From contig NZ_JBMSEB010000003.1 of the NCBI RefSeq assembly GCF_049446075.1, positions 186,001 to 250,000 of the forward strand: a stretch of 64,000 nucleotides of DNA, read 5' to 3'. The position numbers and the translations under genes are program-made. This document shows positions 36,285-43,907 of the stretch, piece after piece. The stretch is from Humibacter sp049446075 (GTDB lineage: Bacteria > Actinomycetota > Actinomycetes > Actinomycetales > Microbacteriaceae). The notes below the pieces were generated by a model that saw only the letters and a program-made list of their open reading frames with translations, ran no database searches and was not told where the DNA came from. Position 1 is the stretch's first letter; each line of letters starts with the position of its first letter.

Positions 36285-36647
36285 GTGATCGACGAAGGCA
36301 AGCCGATCTTCCAGCAGATCGCTGAGCAGATCGAGAACGACATCATCTCCGGCGCGCTGCCGGAGGAGAGCCAGGTGCCGTCGACGAACGAGTTCGCCGC
36401 CTTTCATCGCATCAACCCGGCAACTGCCGGGAAGGGGGTCGGACTGCTTGTGGACGAAGGCATCCTCTACAAGAAGCGCGGCATAGGGATGTTCGTCGCA
36501 GCCGGCGCTCGAGAGCGGCTGCTGGCGAAACGACGCGAGAGCTTCCGCACCGACTTCGTTCTTCCGCTCATCGCCGAGGCGAAGCGGATCGATCTCCCCC
36601 CTGCGCAACTCATCCAACTCATCACGAAAGAAGGAGGAGCATCGTGA
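36285..36647 (+). CDS. GntR family regulator, YtrA subfamily
   Basis: This 120-residue regulator has an N-terminal winged helix (about residues 8-75, KPIFQQIAEQIENDIISGAL, LPEESQVPSTNEFAAFHRIN, GVGLLVDEGILYKKRGIGMF) and a short ~45-residue C-terminal helical tail, the hallmark of the YtrA subgroup that controls ABC transporters. The start is GTG 36285 with GAGGAG 5 bases upstream. Its stop overlaps the ABC ATPase start by 4 bp. It is probably autoregulated through the palindrome at 36247-36272. Confidence 0.92.
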   Translation: MIDEGKPIFQQIAEQIENDIISGALPEESQVPSTNEFAAFHRINPATAGKGVGLLVDEGILYKKRGIGMFVAAGARERLLAKRRESFRTDFVLPLIAEAKRIDLPPAQLIQLITKEGGAS

Positions 36648-37576
36648 CCGATGCGGCCACCAGCGTGGTCGAGGTCAAGGGCCTCACCAAGCGCTTCGGC
36701 GACGTCACAGCACTCGACGACGTGAACCTCAGGGTTCGGCCGGGCACCATAACCGGCCTGCTCGGGCGCAACGGCGCGGGCAAGACCACGCTCATGCAGA
36801 CCATCACCGGCCAGGACTTCCCCAATTCAGGCGAGATCCGCGTCTTCGGCGAACACCCCGTGGAGAACGCCAAGGTGCTCTCGCGCATCTCGTTCATCAA
36901 AGAGGGCCAGAAGTACCCCGACGAATTCAAGCCGAAGCACGTCTTCGCGTGCGCACCCTGGTTCTACGAGAACTGGGACGCCGACTTCGCGGCCCAGCTC
37001 ATCGACGACTTCCAGGTTCCGGTCAATCGACGCATCAAGAAGCTGTCGCGCGGCCAGCTCTCCGCGGTGGGAGTCATCGTGGGGCTCGCCGCTCGTGCTC
37101 CACTCACCTTCTTCGACGAGCCATACCTCGGGCTCGATGCCGTCGCACGCCAGATCTTCTACGACCGCCTGCTCGCCGACTACGGCGAGCACCCGCGCAC
37201 GATCATCCTGTCCACGCACCTCATCGATGAGGTGGCGAATATGCTCGAGCACGTCGTCGTGATCGACAAGGGTCGCATCATCATGGACGTGCCGGCCGAG
37301 GAGGCACGCGAGTCCGCCACAACGGTCGTCGGCCCCCGAGGTGCGGTCGACGCATTCGTCGCAGGGCGCAAGGTGCTGCACCGGGAGGGGGTCGGCGGAC
37401 TGGCATCCGTGACCGTCGAACGGCTGGATGCCGATGAGCGACGGGATGCCGTCAACGCCGGCCTCGAGCTGGCTCCGGTATCGCTTCAGCAGCTCATCGT
37501 GCGCACGACCAATTCCGTCACCGCCGAGTTCGGCGCATCAGAGTCGCCGTCGATCGAGAAAAGAGCCGGGTTATGA
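36644..37576 (+). CDS. ABC transporter ATP-binding protein (YtrB-like)
   Basis: The ATPase subunit has 310 residues. Walker A is GRNGAGKTTLM. The signature loop is a divergent LSRGQLSAVGV instead of LSGGQ, and Walker B is PLTFFDEPYLGLD. Both the signature and the DEPYLGLD variant are typical of ATPases paired with YtrA-type GntR regulators. About 85 C-terminal residues extend beyond the ATPase core. It overlaps gntR (GTGA) and the permease (ATGA), so the three genes are translationally coupled. In Bacillus relatives respond to cell-envelope antibiotics; the substrate here is unknown. Confidence 0.9.
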   Translation: MTDAATSVVEVKGLTKRFGDVTALDDVNLRVRPGTITGLLGRNGAGKTTLMQTITGQDFPNSGEIRVFGEHPVENAKVLSRISFIKEGQKYPDEFKPKHVFACAPWFYENWDADFAAQLIDDFQVPVNRRIKKLSRGQLSAVGVIVGLAARAPLTFFDEPYLGLDAVARQIFYDRLLADYGEHPRTIILSTHLIDEVANMLEHVVVIDKGRIIMDVPAEEARESATTVVGPRGAVDAFVAGRKVLHREGVGGLASVTVERLDADERRDAVNAGLELAPVSLQQLIVRTTNSVTAEFGASESPSIEKRAGL

Positions 37577-38340
37577 CCGCCATCACCCCAACCGCGACAC
37601 TCCAGGACACCATCGCTGTCCCTAGTGCGACCCGGCGCATCTGGAACGTCACCCGCCTGCATTTCGCAAACAGGTTCAGCATGATCGCGCTGCCGTGGAT
37701 CATCATCGGCTTCGTCTACCTGGTGAACATGGTGATCTGGATCTCGATCTTCGCCTCGACGCACCAACAGCTGACGGGAACGCAGTGGTCGGGTTCGACG
37801 ATGTACATCTTCGTGTACTTCGGCATCGCCGCCGCTCAGGCCATGAGCCTCACCTTCAGGTTCGCGATGGGCATGTCCGCAACCAGGCGCGACTATTACC
37901 TCGGCACTGTCGTCGCGTTCGCGCTGCAAGGACTGCTGTTCACCGCCGCGTGCACGTTGCTGTCGTACATCGAGGATTGGACGCGCGGTTATGGCATGAG
38001 CGCGCACATGTTCAGCAACGTCTACATGGGCTCGGGCTCCGTCTGGGAACGGCTCTTCACGACATTCGGCGCTTTCATGTTCTGCTTCGCGCTCGGCGCG
38101 CTGGCCGGCAGTGTGTTCGTGCGGTGGCGCGCCAACGGTCTTTACGCGCTCGGCGCGATCATCGCGCTGTTGGCCGTCGGGTTCATCGCCGTGACGACCC
38201 TCACGGAATCCTGGCCGGCCGTGGGAGCGTGGTTCGTCGACGCACGCACGGTGGGCGTCGTCGCCTGGCTGCTCATCCCCATGATCGTGAGTGCGGTGAT
38301 CGGATTCTTCGTACTGCGCAGGGCGCCTTCGCGGGCCTGA
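37573..38340 (+). CDS. ABC transporter permease partner of the GntR-linked ATPase
   Basis: This 255-residue membrane protein has six predicted helices (about 33-57, 75-93, 112-134, 160-180, 190-207 and 223-247). No soluble domain or known sequence signature stands out, as is usual for these poorly conserved permeases. ATG 37573 overlaps the ATPase stop. A terminator-like hairpin follows 39 bp after the stop. Confidence 0.85.
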   Translation: MTAITPTATLQDTIAVPSATRRIWNVTRLHFANRFSMIALPWIIIGFVYLVNMVIWISIFASTHQQLTGTQWSGSTMYIFVYFGIAAAQAMSLTFRFAMGMSATRRDYYLGTVVAFALQGLLFTAACTLLSYIEDWTRGYGMSAHMFSNVYMGSGSVWERLFTTFGAFMFCFALGALAGSVFVRWRANGLYALGAIIALLAVGFIAVTTLTESWPAVGAWFVDARTVGVVAWLLIPMIVSAVIGFFVLRRAPSRA

Positions 38341-38378
38341 CGCGGAGCGCGTCCCACCAGCCACACCAGAAACTGGAC

Positions 38379-38414
38379 GAGGCCTGCCGCATCCCTTCGA
38401 ATACGGCAGGCCTC
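38379..38414 (+). terminator. Terminator hairpin after the GntR-ABC operon
   Basis: A perfect 11-bp inverted repeat (38379-38389 with 38404-38414) with a 14-nt loop, placed 39 bp after the permease stop. There is no U-tract. The remaining gap to 38580 holds no recognisable gene. Confidence 0.6.
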
Positions 38415-38580
38415 GATTCGTACAGCGCCTTCTCGACCTCCCGTTCGGGCGACCGGACTGTGGCGGTGCGATCACTGTATGGCGGTCCCGCGGCATCCGA
38501 TAGCGATTATGACGAACTGATAACGCGAACGGCGTGAACTCATAGCAGGGACCGAAGAAGCGGCCCCGCAAGGTCTGAAG

Positions 38581-39189
38581 CTATTTCAAGCTCTTCTGCA
38601 TGAGCACCGTGCCCAGCCAGCGCTCGAACTTGAAACCCACATGCCCCATGCTGCCGATCTCCTTGAAACCGAAGGTCTTATGCATGGCGATGGATGCCTC
38701 AGCCCCCTGGTCGGCGATCACGGCGATCATCTCCTTGAGGCCCGCCTGCTTCGACGCGTCGATCAGCGCCCGCATGAGCGCCGTACCCAGCCCCTTGCCC
38801 GTGGATGCCTGACCGAGGTAGATCGAGTTCTCCACCGTGAACCGGTAGGCCTTCTTCTGCTTCCACGGCGTGACGAGCGCGTAGCCGAGGATCTGGCCCC
38901 TTGGCGATTCGGCAACCAGGAACGGCATCCCGAGTTTGCTCAGGTACGCGTACTTCGACTTCCACTCCTTCAGCGACATCGTGTCTTCGTCGAAGGTGAC
39001 GGTGCTGTTCGTTACGTAGTAGTTGTAGATTTCGCGAATGTACGGGAGGTCGGCCGGCTTGGCCGGGCGGATCGAGTATTTGAACGGCGGCTCGGGAGGT
39101 TCCTGCTTACGCAGGTGCGGCGGCGGCACGCGCCGCGTCTCGTATTCCTCTTCCAGCACGCAGACCAGCGTAATCGCCGCGTGTTGCAC
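38581..39189 (-). CDS. GNAT N-acetyltransferase, phosphinothricin acetyltransferase-like
   Basis: The acetyl-CoA-dependent transferase domain (about residues 47-200) is close to the Pat/MnaT group: IRPAKPADLPYIREIYNYYV, TVTFDEDTMSLKEW, the CoA-binding loop QASTGKGLGTALMRALID, and VGFKFERWLGTVLMQKSL. Such enzymes acetylate amino acids such as methionine sulfoximine or the herbicide phosphinothricin. The start is uncertain: no in-frame ATG exists before residue 90 or so. GTG 39187-39189 was chosen; GTG 39157-39159 is an alternative, and the frame stays open further upstream. It lies after ung on the same strand. Confidence 0.8.
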   Translation of the reverse strand: MQHAAITLVCVLEEEYETRRVPPPHLRKQEPPEPPFKYSIRPAKPADLPYIREIYNYYVTNSTVTFDEDTMSLKEWKSKYAYLSKLGMPFLVAESPRGQILGYALVTPWKQKKAYRFTVENSIYLGQASTGKGLGTALMRALIDASKQAGLKEMIAVIADQGAEASIAMHKTFGFKEIGSMGHVGFKFERWLGTVLMQKSLK

Positions 39190-39263
39190 CGCTGTTTCGT
39201 GGTGGAGGTCGAGCCGCGCCTCCGTCGGATCCTGCGCGAGATGCTCGTCGGCATGCTCTCCGG

Positions 39264-39953
39264 CTAGTCCAGAGACCAGTCGACCGGGTCGGCGCCCTGC
39301 CCCACGAGCAGCTCGTTGGCACGACTGAACGGCTTCGATCCGAAGAACCCGCGGTCTGCCGAGAGCGGGCTCGGGTGGGGCGAGGTGATGGCCGGCGTCT
39401 GGCCGAGCAGCGGACGAAGGTTGGCGGCATCCCGTCCCCAGAGAATCGCAACGAGCGGAGTGCCACGGCCCACGAGCGCACGGATGGCGTGCTCCGTGAC
39501 CCGCTCCCACCCCGCCCCGCGATGGGATGCCGGCGAACCCGGGCGCACCGTGAGCACTCTGTTGAGCAGCATGATGCCGTGCTCGCTCCATGCGGTGAGA
39601 TCCCCATGCTCCGGTGTCTGCAGCCCGAGGTCGCTGCGCAGCTCGCGGTAGATGTTCTGCAGGCTCCGTGGGACGGGGCGAACGTGCCGTTCGACCGCGA
39701 ACGAGAGCCCGATGGGATGCCCGGGCGTCGGGTAGGGATCCTGCCCGACGATGAGCACGCGAACGTCGGCGAGCGGGTACCGGAACGCGCGCAGCACGTT
39801 CGCACCCGCCGGGAGGTACGGACGACCGGATGCCACCTCCTGCCGCAGCCACTCCCCCATGGCCGCGATGTCGGCGGCGACGGGTTGCAGCGCCTCCGCC
39901 CATCCGGCATCCATTGAACCGTCCGCGACGAGTTCGGCGAGCGTCTTGGGCAC
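39264..39953 (-). CDS. ung: Uracil-DNA glycosylase, family 1
   Basis: The enzyme removes uracil from DNA. The 229-residue protein has the water-activating motif GQDPYPTPGHPIGLSF (Asp72), the LLNRVLTVRPGSPASH segment and the minor-groove loop HPSPLSADRGFFGSKPFSR. The GTG start at 39951-39953 shares one base with the stop of the upstream S51 peptidase, so translation is coupled. Confidence 0.95.
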   Translation of the reverse strand: MPKTLAELVADGSMDAGWAEALQPVAADIAAMGEWLRQEVASGRPYLPAGANVLRAFRYPLADVRVLIVGQDPYPTPGHPIGLSFAVERHVRPVPRSLQNIYRELRSDLGLQTPEHGDLTAWSEHGIMLLNRVLTVRPGSPASHRGAGWERVTEHAIRALVGRGTPLVAILWGRDAANLRPLLGQTPAITSPHPSPLSADRGFFGSKPFSRANELLVGQGADPVDWSLD

Positions 39954-40672
39954 TACGTGAGACTCCTCACGAGCACGCCCTTCTCGTCCTTGGTCACCGC
40001 CCACACCGTGCCCGCCCCACTCGCGCGCAGCGGACCCGATCCGACCGCCAGCACCGTTGCCTCGTCGATCGCGATCACCTCATCGAGTGCTCCCGAGTCG
40101 ACGGCGGCGATGGCACGGGAGAGGTTGCCCCATTGCACAGCGTGCACGTCGACGGAAACGTCGATCAGCCCGAGCCCCTCCTCGATGGTCAACTCGTCGA
40201 GATCCTCGGCGGCTTCCTTGGGCGCCACCTCGACTCCGCCGATCAGCCATCCACCCAACAGCGCCCGGTCGGGAGCAATGGCGGCGCCCGCCGAGAAGCC
40301 CAGATACGGCACGCCCGATTCCACCTCGCGCCTGATCCTGGCGGCATGCGGGGCGAAGGCGGTCAGGTAGGCGGGCGTCAAGCCGCCACCGACGAGGATG
40401 CCGTCGGCTCCGTCGAGCGCCGATGCAGGCATCCGCTCGCCCTCGCCGACGACGGTGGTGCTCACCTGCACGGCGCGGTCCCCCGCCACCTTCCGCACGA
40501 CAGCTGCGAGTTCGTCTCCGTGTCGCGGCTGGGCGCCCTCGCGCACCGTCAGCACCGCGATGGCCGCCGGCCTCTCGTCCCCTGCTCGCGCGACGGCCTC
40601 TGAGACGAATCCTCCGTAGACCGCCTCCTCGCTGCCGTCGCGGAATCCCCCGCCGACCAGGAACACGCTCAT
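39953..40672 (-). CDS. Peptidase E / cyanophycinase-like S51 family protein
   Basis: This 239-residue serine hydrolase has the class-I-glutaminase-like fold of family S51. The nucleophile Ser lies in YLGFSAGAAIAPD, and ADGILVGGGLTPAYL precedes it. E. coli PepE cleaves Asp-X dipeptides; relatives cut cyanophycin or other beta-aspartyl peptides. The substrate is undetermined. ATG 40670-40672 overlaps the K+ channel stop by 4 bp, and its own stop overlaps ung. Confidence 0.83.
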   Translation of the reverse strand: MSVFLVGGGFRDGSEEAVYGGFVSEAVARAGDERPAAIAVLTVREGAQPRHGDELAAVVRKVAGDRAVQVSTTVVGEGERMPASALDGADGILVGGGLTPAYLTAFAPHAARIRREVESGVPYLGFSAGAAIAPDRALLGGWLIGGVEVAPKEAAEDLDELTIEEGLGLIDVSVDVHAVQWGNLSRAIAAVDSGALDEVIAIDEATVLAVGSGPLRASGAGTVWAVTKDEKGVLVRSLT

Positions 40673-41394
40673 CCAGTCTCCTTCTCGTCTTCCGCGTCGT
40701 GCGGCGAATGCCCTGGCGGGTGATCCCGCCCCTCAGACCCGGTGTTGTGACGCCGAATGGTCTCGTTGAAGTACGAAACGACGGTGGCCGTCGTGATGCC
40801 GACGATGAGGATACCGCTGAGCACGAGCATGATCGCAAGCACGCGACCGAACGTCGTGACGGGAACCATGTCGCCGTATCCGACGGTGGCCATGGTGACC
40901 ACCGCCCAGTAGATCGCGTCGCCGAGGCTGACGATGGTGGCACCGTGCGCGCCGCGCTCGGCCGCCACGATGGTGACCGAGATGGTGTAGATCCACAGCA
41001 CGATGAACCCCAGCGCATACGTCACGAGACGTGCGCGCACGGCCGAGCCGGTGTGGGCACGGAAGAACGAGATCCTCCGCAGCTCCCTCAGCAGCCGGAA
41101 CGGCCGGAAGATCGGCAACAGCGCCGCGAGCAGGTCGGGAACGTTGCTTCGCACGAAGGTCCATTTGTCGGCGGCCAGCGCCAGGCGCAGCACATAATCG
41201 ACGACGAAGACGATCCAGATGGCGCCAAGAACGACCACGAGCAGCGCGCCTTCACCGTCACCGATCGATGGATCGAGGCAGCGGATGCTGTAGCCGACCA
41301 AGAAGACGACCGACAGCACCAGGAACGGCCACGAACTCCACCGTTCCCACGCGGCCGCCGCGCGTTCGCGGTCACTTGCGCTGTGGTCGCTCAC
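40669..41394 (-). CDS. Voltage-gated-type potassium channel
   Basis: This 241-residue channel subunit has the selectivity filter TVGYGD at residues 170-175 (TMATVGYGDMVPVT), followed by the inner helix VLAIMLVLSGILIVGITTAT. The preceding helices include an S4-like basic stretch (RPFRLLRELRRISFFR, about 97-112), so it is of the six-helix Kv type with a short voltage sensor. No RCK/TrkA domain is present. It starts 9 bp after the SDR gene and overlaps the S51 peptidase gene. Confidence 0.9.
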   Translation of the reverse strand: MSDHSASDRERAAAAWERWSSWPFLVLSVVFLVGYSIRCLDPSIGDGEGALLVVVLGAIWIVFVVDYVLRLALAADKWTFVRSNVPDLLAALLPIFRPFRLLRELRRISFFRAHTGSAVRARLVTYALGFIVLWIYTISVTIVAAERGAHGATIVSLGDAIYWAVVTMATVGYGDMVPVTTFGRVLAIMLVLSGILIVGITTATVVSYFNETIRRHNTGSEGRDHPPGHSPHDAEDEKETG

Positions 41395-41403
41395 ACGCCT
41401 TCG

Positions 41404-42192
41404 TCACTTTCGGCTCGCGACACGCAGTTCGCCCCGGTGCAGCACGTGGGGCGCTGCCTGGGCGACGGGTTTGACGACGATGAGGTCGAGGTCGACGTGC
41501 GGCGGACGCTCGACGGCCTCCACGATCGTGTATGCGACGTCGTACGCGGTGAGCGGCTCCGGAACGCCCTCGTACGTCGCCTCCGCTCTTTCCCGGTCAC
41601 CGCCGAAGCGCGACAACGAGAACTCCTCGGTCTGCACCATTCCGGGCGCCACCTCGATGACGCGCAACGGCTCCCCGTTCAACTCGAGGCGCAGCACCTC
41701 GGTGAGGGCGTGCTCTGCGAACTTCGCGGCGTTGTAACCGCCGCCTCCGGGGTAGACGGTGTGGCCCGCGATCGACGTGACATTGACGATGTCCGCGTGC
41801 CCGACTGCATCCGCCGACTGGCGCAGCAGCGGGAGCAGCGCCGAGATCACGCGCTTCGTGCCGAGCACGTTGACGTCGTACATCCAGGCCCAATCGTCTA
41901 CCGACGAGTTCTCCACCGAATCGAGTCCGCGTGCTCCTCCCGCGTTGTTCACGAGCACCTGCACACCTTCGGATGCCAGGTGGTCGCGCAACGCGTCCAC
42001 CTCGGCCTGCACGGTGATGTCGGCAGGGAACGCCTCTGCCCCCGTCTCGTCCGCGAGTGCCTTCAGGCGCTCGGCGCGGCGGGCAACTGCCGTCACCTCC
42101 CAGCCGTGCTCTCGCAGGAGGCGTACCGTCGCCTCGCCGATGCCCGTGCTCGCTCCTGTCACAACCGCCCGCTTGGATGCCATGTGTTCCAT
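41404..42192 (-). CDS. Short-chain dehydrogenase/reductase, YdfG-like
   Basis: This 262-residue classical SDR has the motif VVTGASTGIGEATVRLL with a basic residue after strand 2 (AVARRAERL, favouring NADP), then NNAGG, Ser in IVNVTSIAGHTVYP, and the YxxxK in GGGYNAAKFAEHALTEV. It is most like the NADP-dependent 3-hydroxy acid/serine dehydrogenase group. ATG 42190-42192 was used; a second ATG at 42181-42183 (MASKRAVVTG) would fit family length equally well. It is the first gene of the minus-strand operon leading through the K+ channel to ung. Confidence 0.88.
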   Translation of the reverse strand: MEHMASKRAVVTGASTGIGEATVRLLREHGWEVTAVARRAERLKALADETGAEAFPADITVQAEVDALRDHLASEGVQVLVNNAGGARGLDSVENSSVDDWAWMYDVNVLGTKRVISALLPLLRQSADAVGHADIVNVTSIAGHTVYPGGGGYNAAKFAEHALTEVLRLELNGEPLRVIEVAPGMVQTEEFSLSRFGGDRERAEATYEGVPEPLTAYDVAYTIVEAVERPPHVDLDLIVVKPVAQAAPHVLHRGELRVASRK

Positions 42193-42290
42193 TGTGTCTG
42201 AACGCCGGAGCGCGGCGTCGGGATGGCCGGCCGGACGAGAAAGCTGCCCTCGTTCGACGAGACCGGGATTACGCCGTGTTGCACCTGTTT

Positions 42291-42319
42291 TTGGGCGGGA
42301 AAGAGGCCATGCCTAGCCT
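42291..42319 (+). promoter_or_regulatory. Predicted promoter of metY
   Basis: -35 TTGGGC (42291-42296) and -10 TAGCCT (42314-42319) with a 17-bp spacer. The leader would be about 75 nt and contains two small hairpins (42329-42346 with a 6-bp stem; 42361-42373 with a 5-bp stem). I did not recognise a known SAM riboswitch core. Confidence 0.5.
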
Positions 42320-42399
42320 GAACACATGCGGCGCGAAGGTGCGCCGACCCCCGGCTGACCGTGCCAGAGGCACAACCGAGTACCGATCGGAAGAGAATC

Positions 42400-43728
42400 A
42401 TGACTGACGCCGCACAATGGCAGTTCGAGACCACTCAGATCCACGCGGGCGCCGCCCCCGACCCGGTGACCAACGCCAGGGCGACGCCGATCTACCAGAC
42501 CACGTCGTACGTGTTCAACAGTTCCGACCACGCTCGCAACCTCTTCGCGCTTGCCGAGTTCGGCAACATCTACACGCGCATCCAGAACCCGACGCAGGCC
42601 GTCGTCGAAGAGCGCGTCGCAGCACTCGAGGGGGGCACTGGCGCGCTGCTCGTGGCGAGTGGCCAGGCCGCTGAGACGTTCGCAGTGCTCAACATCGCCC
42701 AGGCTGGCGACCACATCGTCTCGTCGAGCTCGATCTACGGCGGCACCTACAACCTGTTCAAGTACACGCTCGGCAAGCTCGGCATCGAGACCACGTTCGT
42801 GGAGAACCAGGACGACCCCGAGGAGTGGCGTCGCGCGGTTCGCCCGAACACGAAGCTGTTCTTCGCCGAGACGGTGGGCAACCCGAAGGTCAACATCCTC
42901 GACATCGAGACCATTGCGGACATTGCACACGAGAACGACGTTCCGCTCATCGTCGACAACACGATCGCGACGCCGTACCTCATCCGTCCGTTCGAGCACG
43001 GCGCCGACATCGTGATCCACTCGGCCACGAAGTTCCTGGGCGGTCACGGCACCACCATCGGCGGCGTCCTGGTTGACGGCGGCCACTTCGAGTGGTCGAA
43101 GCACGTCGACAAGTTCCCCGGGCTCACCGAGCCCGATGAGTCCTACCACGGCGTCAGCTACACCCAGGCCGTCGGCGACGGACTCGCCTACATCATCAAG
43201 GCCCGTGTTCAGTTGCTGCGCGACCTCGGATCGGCCATCGCGCCGAACAGCGCCTGGCTGCTCATCCAGGGCATCGAGACCCTGTCGCTCCGCGTCGAGC
43301 GCCACGTGCAGAACGCACAGGAGATCGCCGAGTTCCTCGAAAGCCACCCAGATGTGGCATCCGTGAACTACGCGGGCCTGCCGACGAGCCCCTGGTACGC
43401 CGCCGCCAACAAGTACGCGCCGAAGGGTGTCGGCGCCGTGCTGTCGTTCGAACTCAAGGGCGGTGTGGATGCCGGTCGCGCGCTGGTCGACAACCTCGCC
43501 CTGTTCAGCCACCTCGCCAACATCGGCGACGTGCGCTCGCTCGTGATCCACCCCGCGTCGACCACGCACTCGCAGCTGTCTCCTGAGGAGCAGCTGACGG
43601 CCGGCGTCACGCCGGGACTGGTGCGCCTCTCGGTCGGACTGGAGAACATCGACGATCTGAAGGCCGACCTCGAGAAGGGTCTGGCGGCGGCGCGCGCGGT
43701 CGCGCAGTCGGACAGCGTCTCGGCGTAG
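42400..43728 (+). CDS. metY: O-acetylhomoserine aminocarboxypropyltransferase (sulfhydrylase)
   Basis: This PLP enzyme makes homocysteine from O-acetylhomoserine and sulfide. The 442-residue length matches MetY and exceeds MetB (about 380). The PLP lysine is Lys211 in HSATKFLGGHGTTIGG; the loop SSSSIYGGTYNLF and the C-terminal RLSVGLENIDDL are typical. ATG 42400 is preceded by GGAAGAGA. It is followed by metX, which supplies its substrate, after a very strong hairpin. Confidence 0.95.
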   Translation: MTDAAQWQFETTQIHAGAAPDPVTNARATPIYQTTSYVFNSSDHARNLFALAEFGNIYTRIQNPTQAVVEERVAALEGGTGALLVASGQAAETFAVLNIAQAGDHIVSSSSIYGGTYNLFKYTLGKLGIETTFVENQDDPEEWRRAVRPNTKLFFAETVGNPKVNILDIETIADIAHENDVPLIVDNTIATPYLIRPFEHGADIVIHSATKFLGGHGTTIGGVLVDGGHFEWSKHVDKFPGLTEPDESYHGVSYTQAVGDGLAYIIKARVQLLRDLGSAIAPNSAWLLIQGIETLSLRVERHVQNAQEIAEFLESHPDVASVNYAGLPTSPWYAAANKYAPKGVGAVLSFELKGGVDAGRALVDNLALFSHLANIGDVRSLVIHPASTTHSQLSPEEQLTAGVTPGLVRLSVGLENIDDLKADLEKGLAAARAVAQSDSVSA

Positions 43729-43774
43729 TCCCGTCTGGCGCGCGATCCGTCGCGCTCGACATCTCGTAACAGCA

Positions 43775-43821
43775 GCAAACGCGATAAGGGCCCGGCTCCG
43801 CCGGGTCCTTATCGCGTTTGC
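43775..43821. terminator. 22-bp hairpin between metY and metX
   Basis: The arms 43775-43796 and 43800-43821 pair over 22 bp with one G-U pair and a 3-nt loop. The arms carry an A-run and a T-run (AAAC / GTTT), so it could end transcription in either direction. It lies 46 bp after the metY stop and 86 bp before metX, which implies reduced read-through or a separate metX promoter. Confidence 0.85.
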
Positions 43822-43907
43822 GGCGACCTCGAGCCGGCCCCTCACCGACTCCTCTTCCGTAACACGGTACGGGCCGACCGCGCCATGGCAGCAGAATTGA
43901 CCTCACC

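Noticed and set aside
39012..39254. Small Arg-rich frame starting at the ATG with a good ribosome site before the GNAT gene
   Set aside because: Composition (Arg/Ser/Thr runs) is that of a shadow frame and it ends inside the GNAT gene. The ribosome site is noted under the start-site finding.
42320..42399. SAM-I or SAM-IV riboswitch before metY
   Set aside because: Two hairpins are present, but I could not find the conserved core sequences or the multi-stem junction of the known classes.
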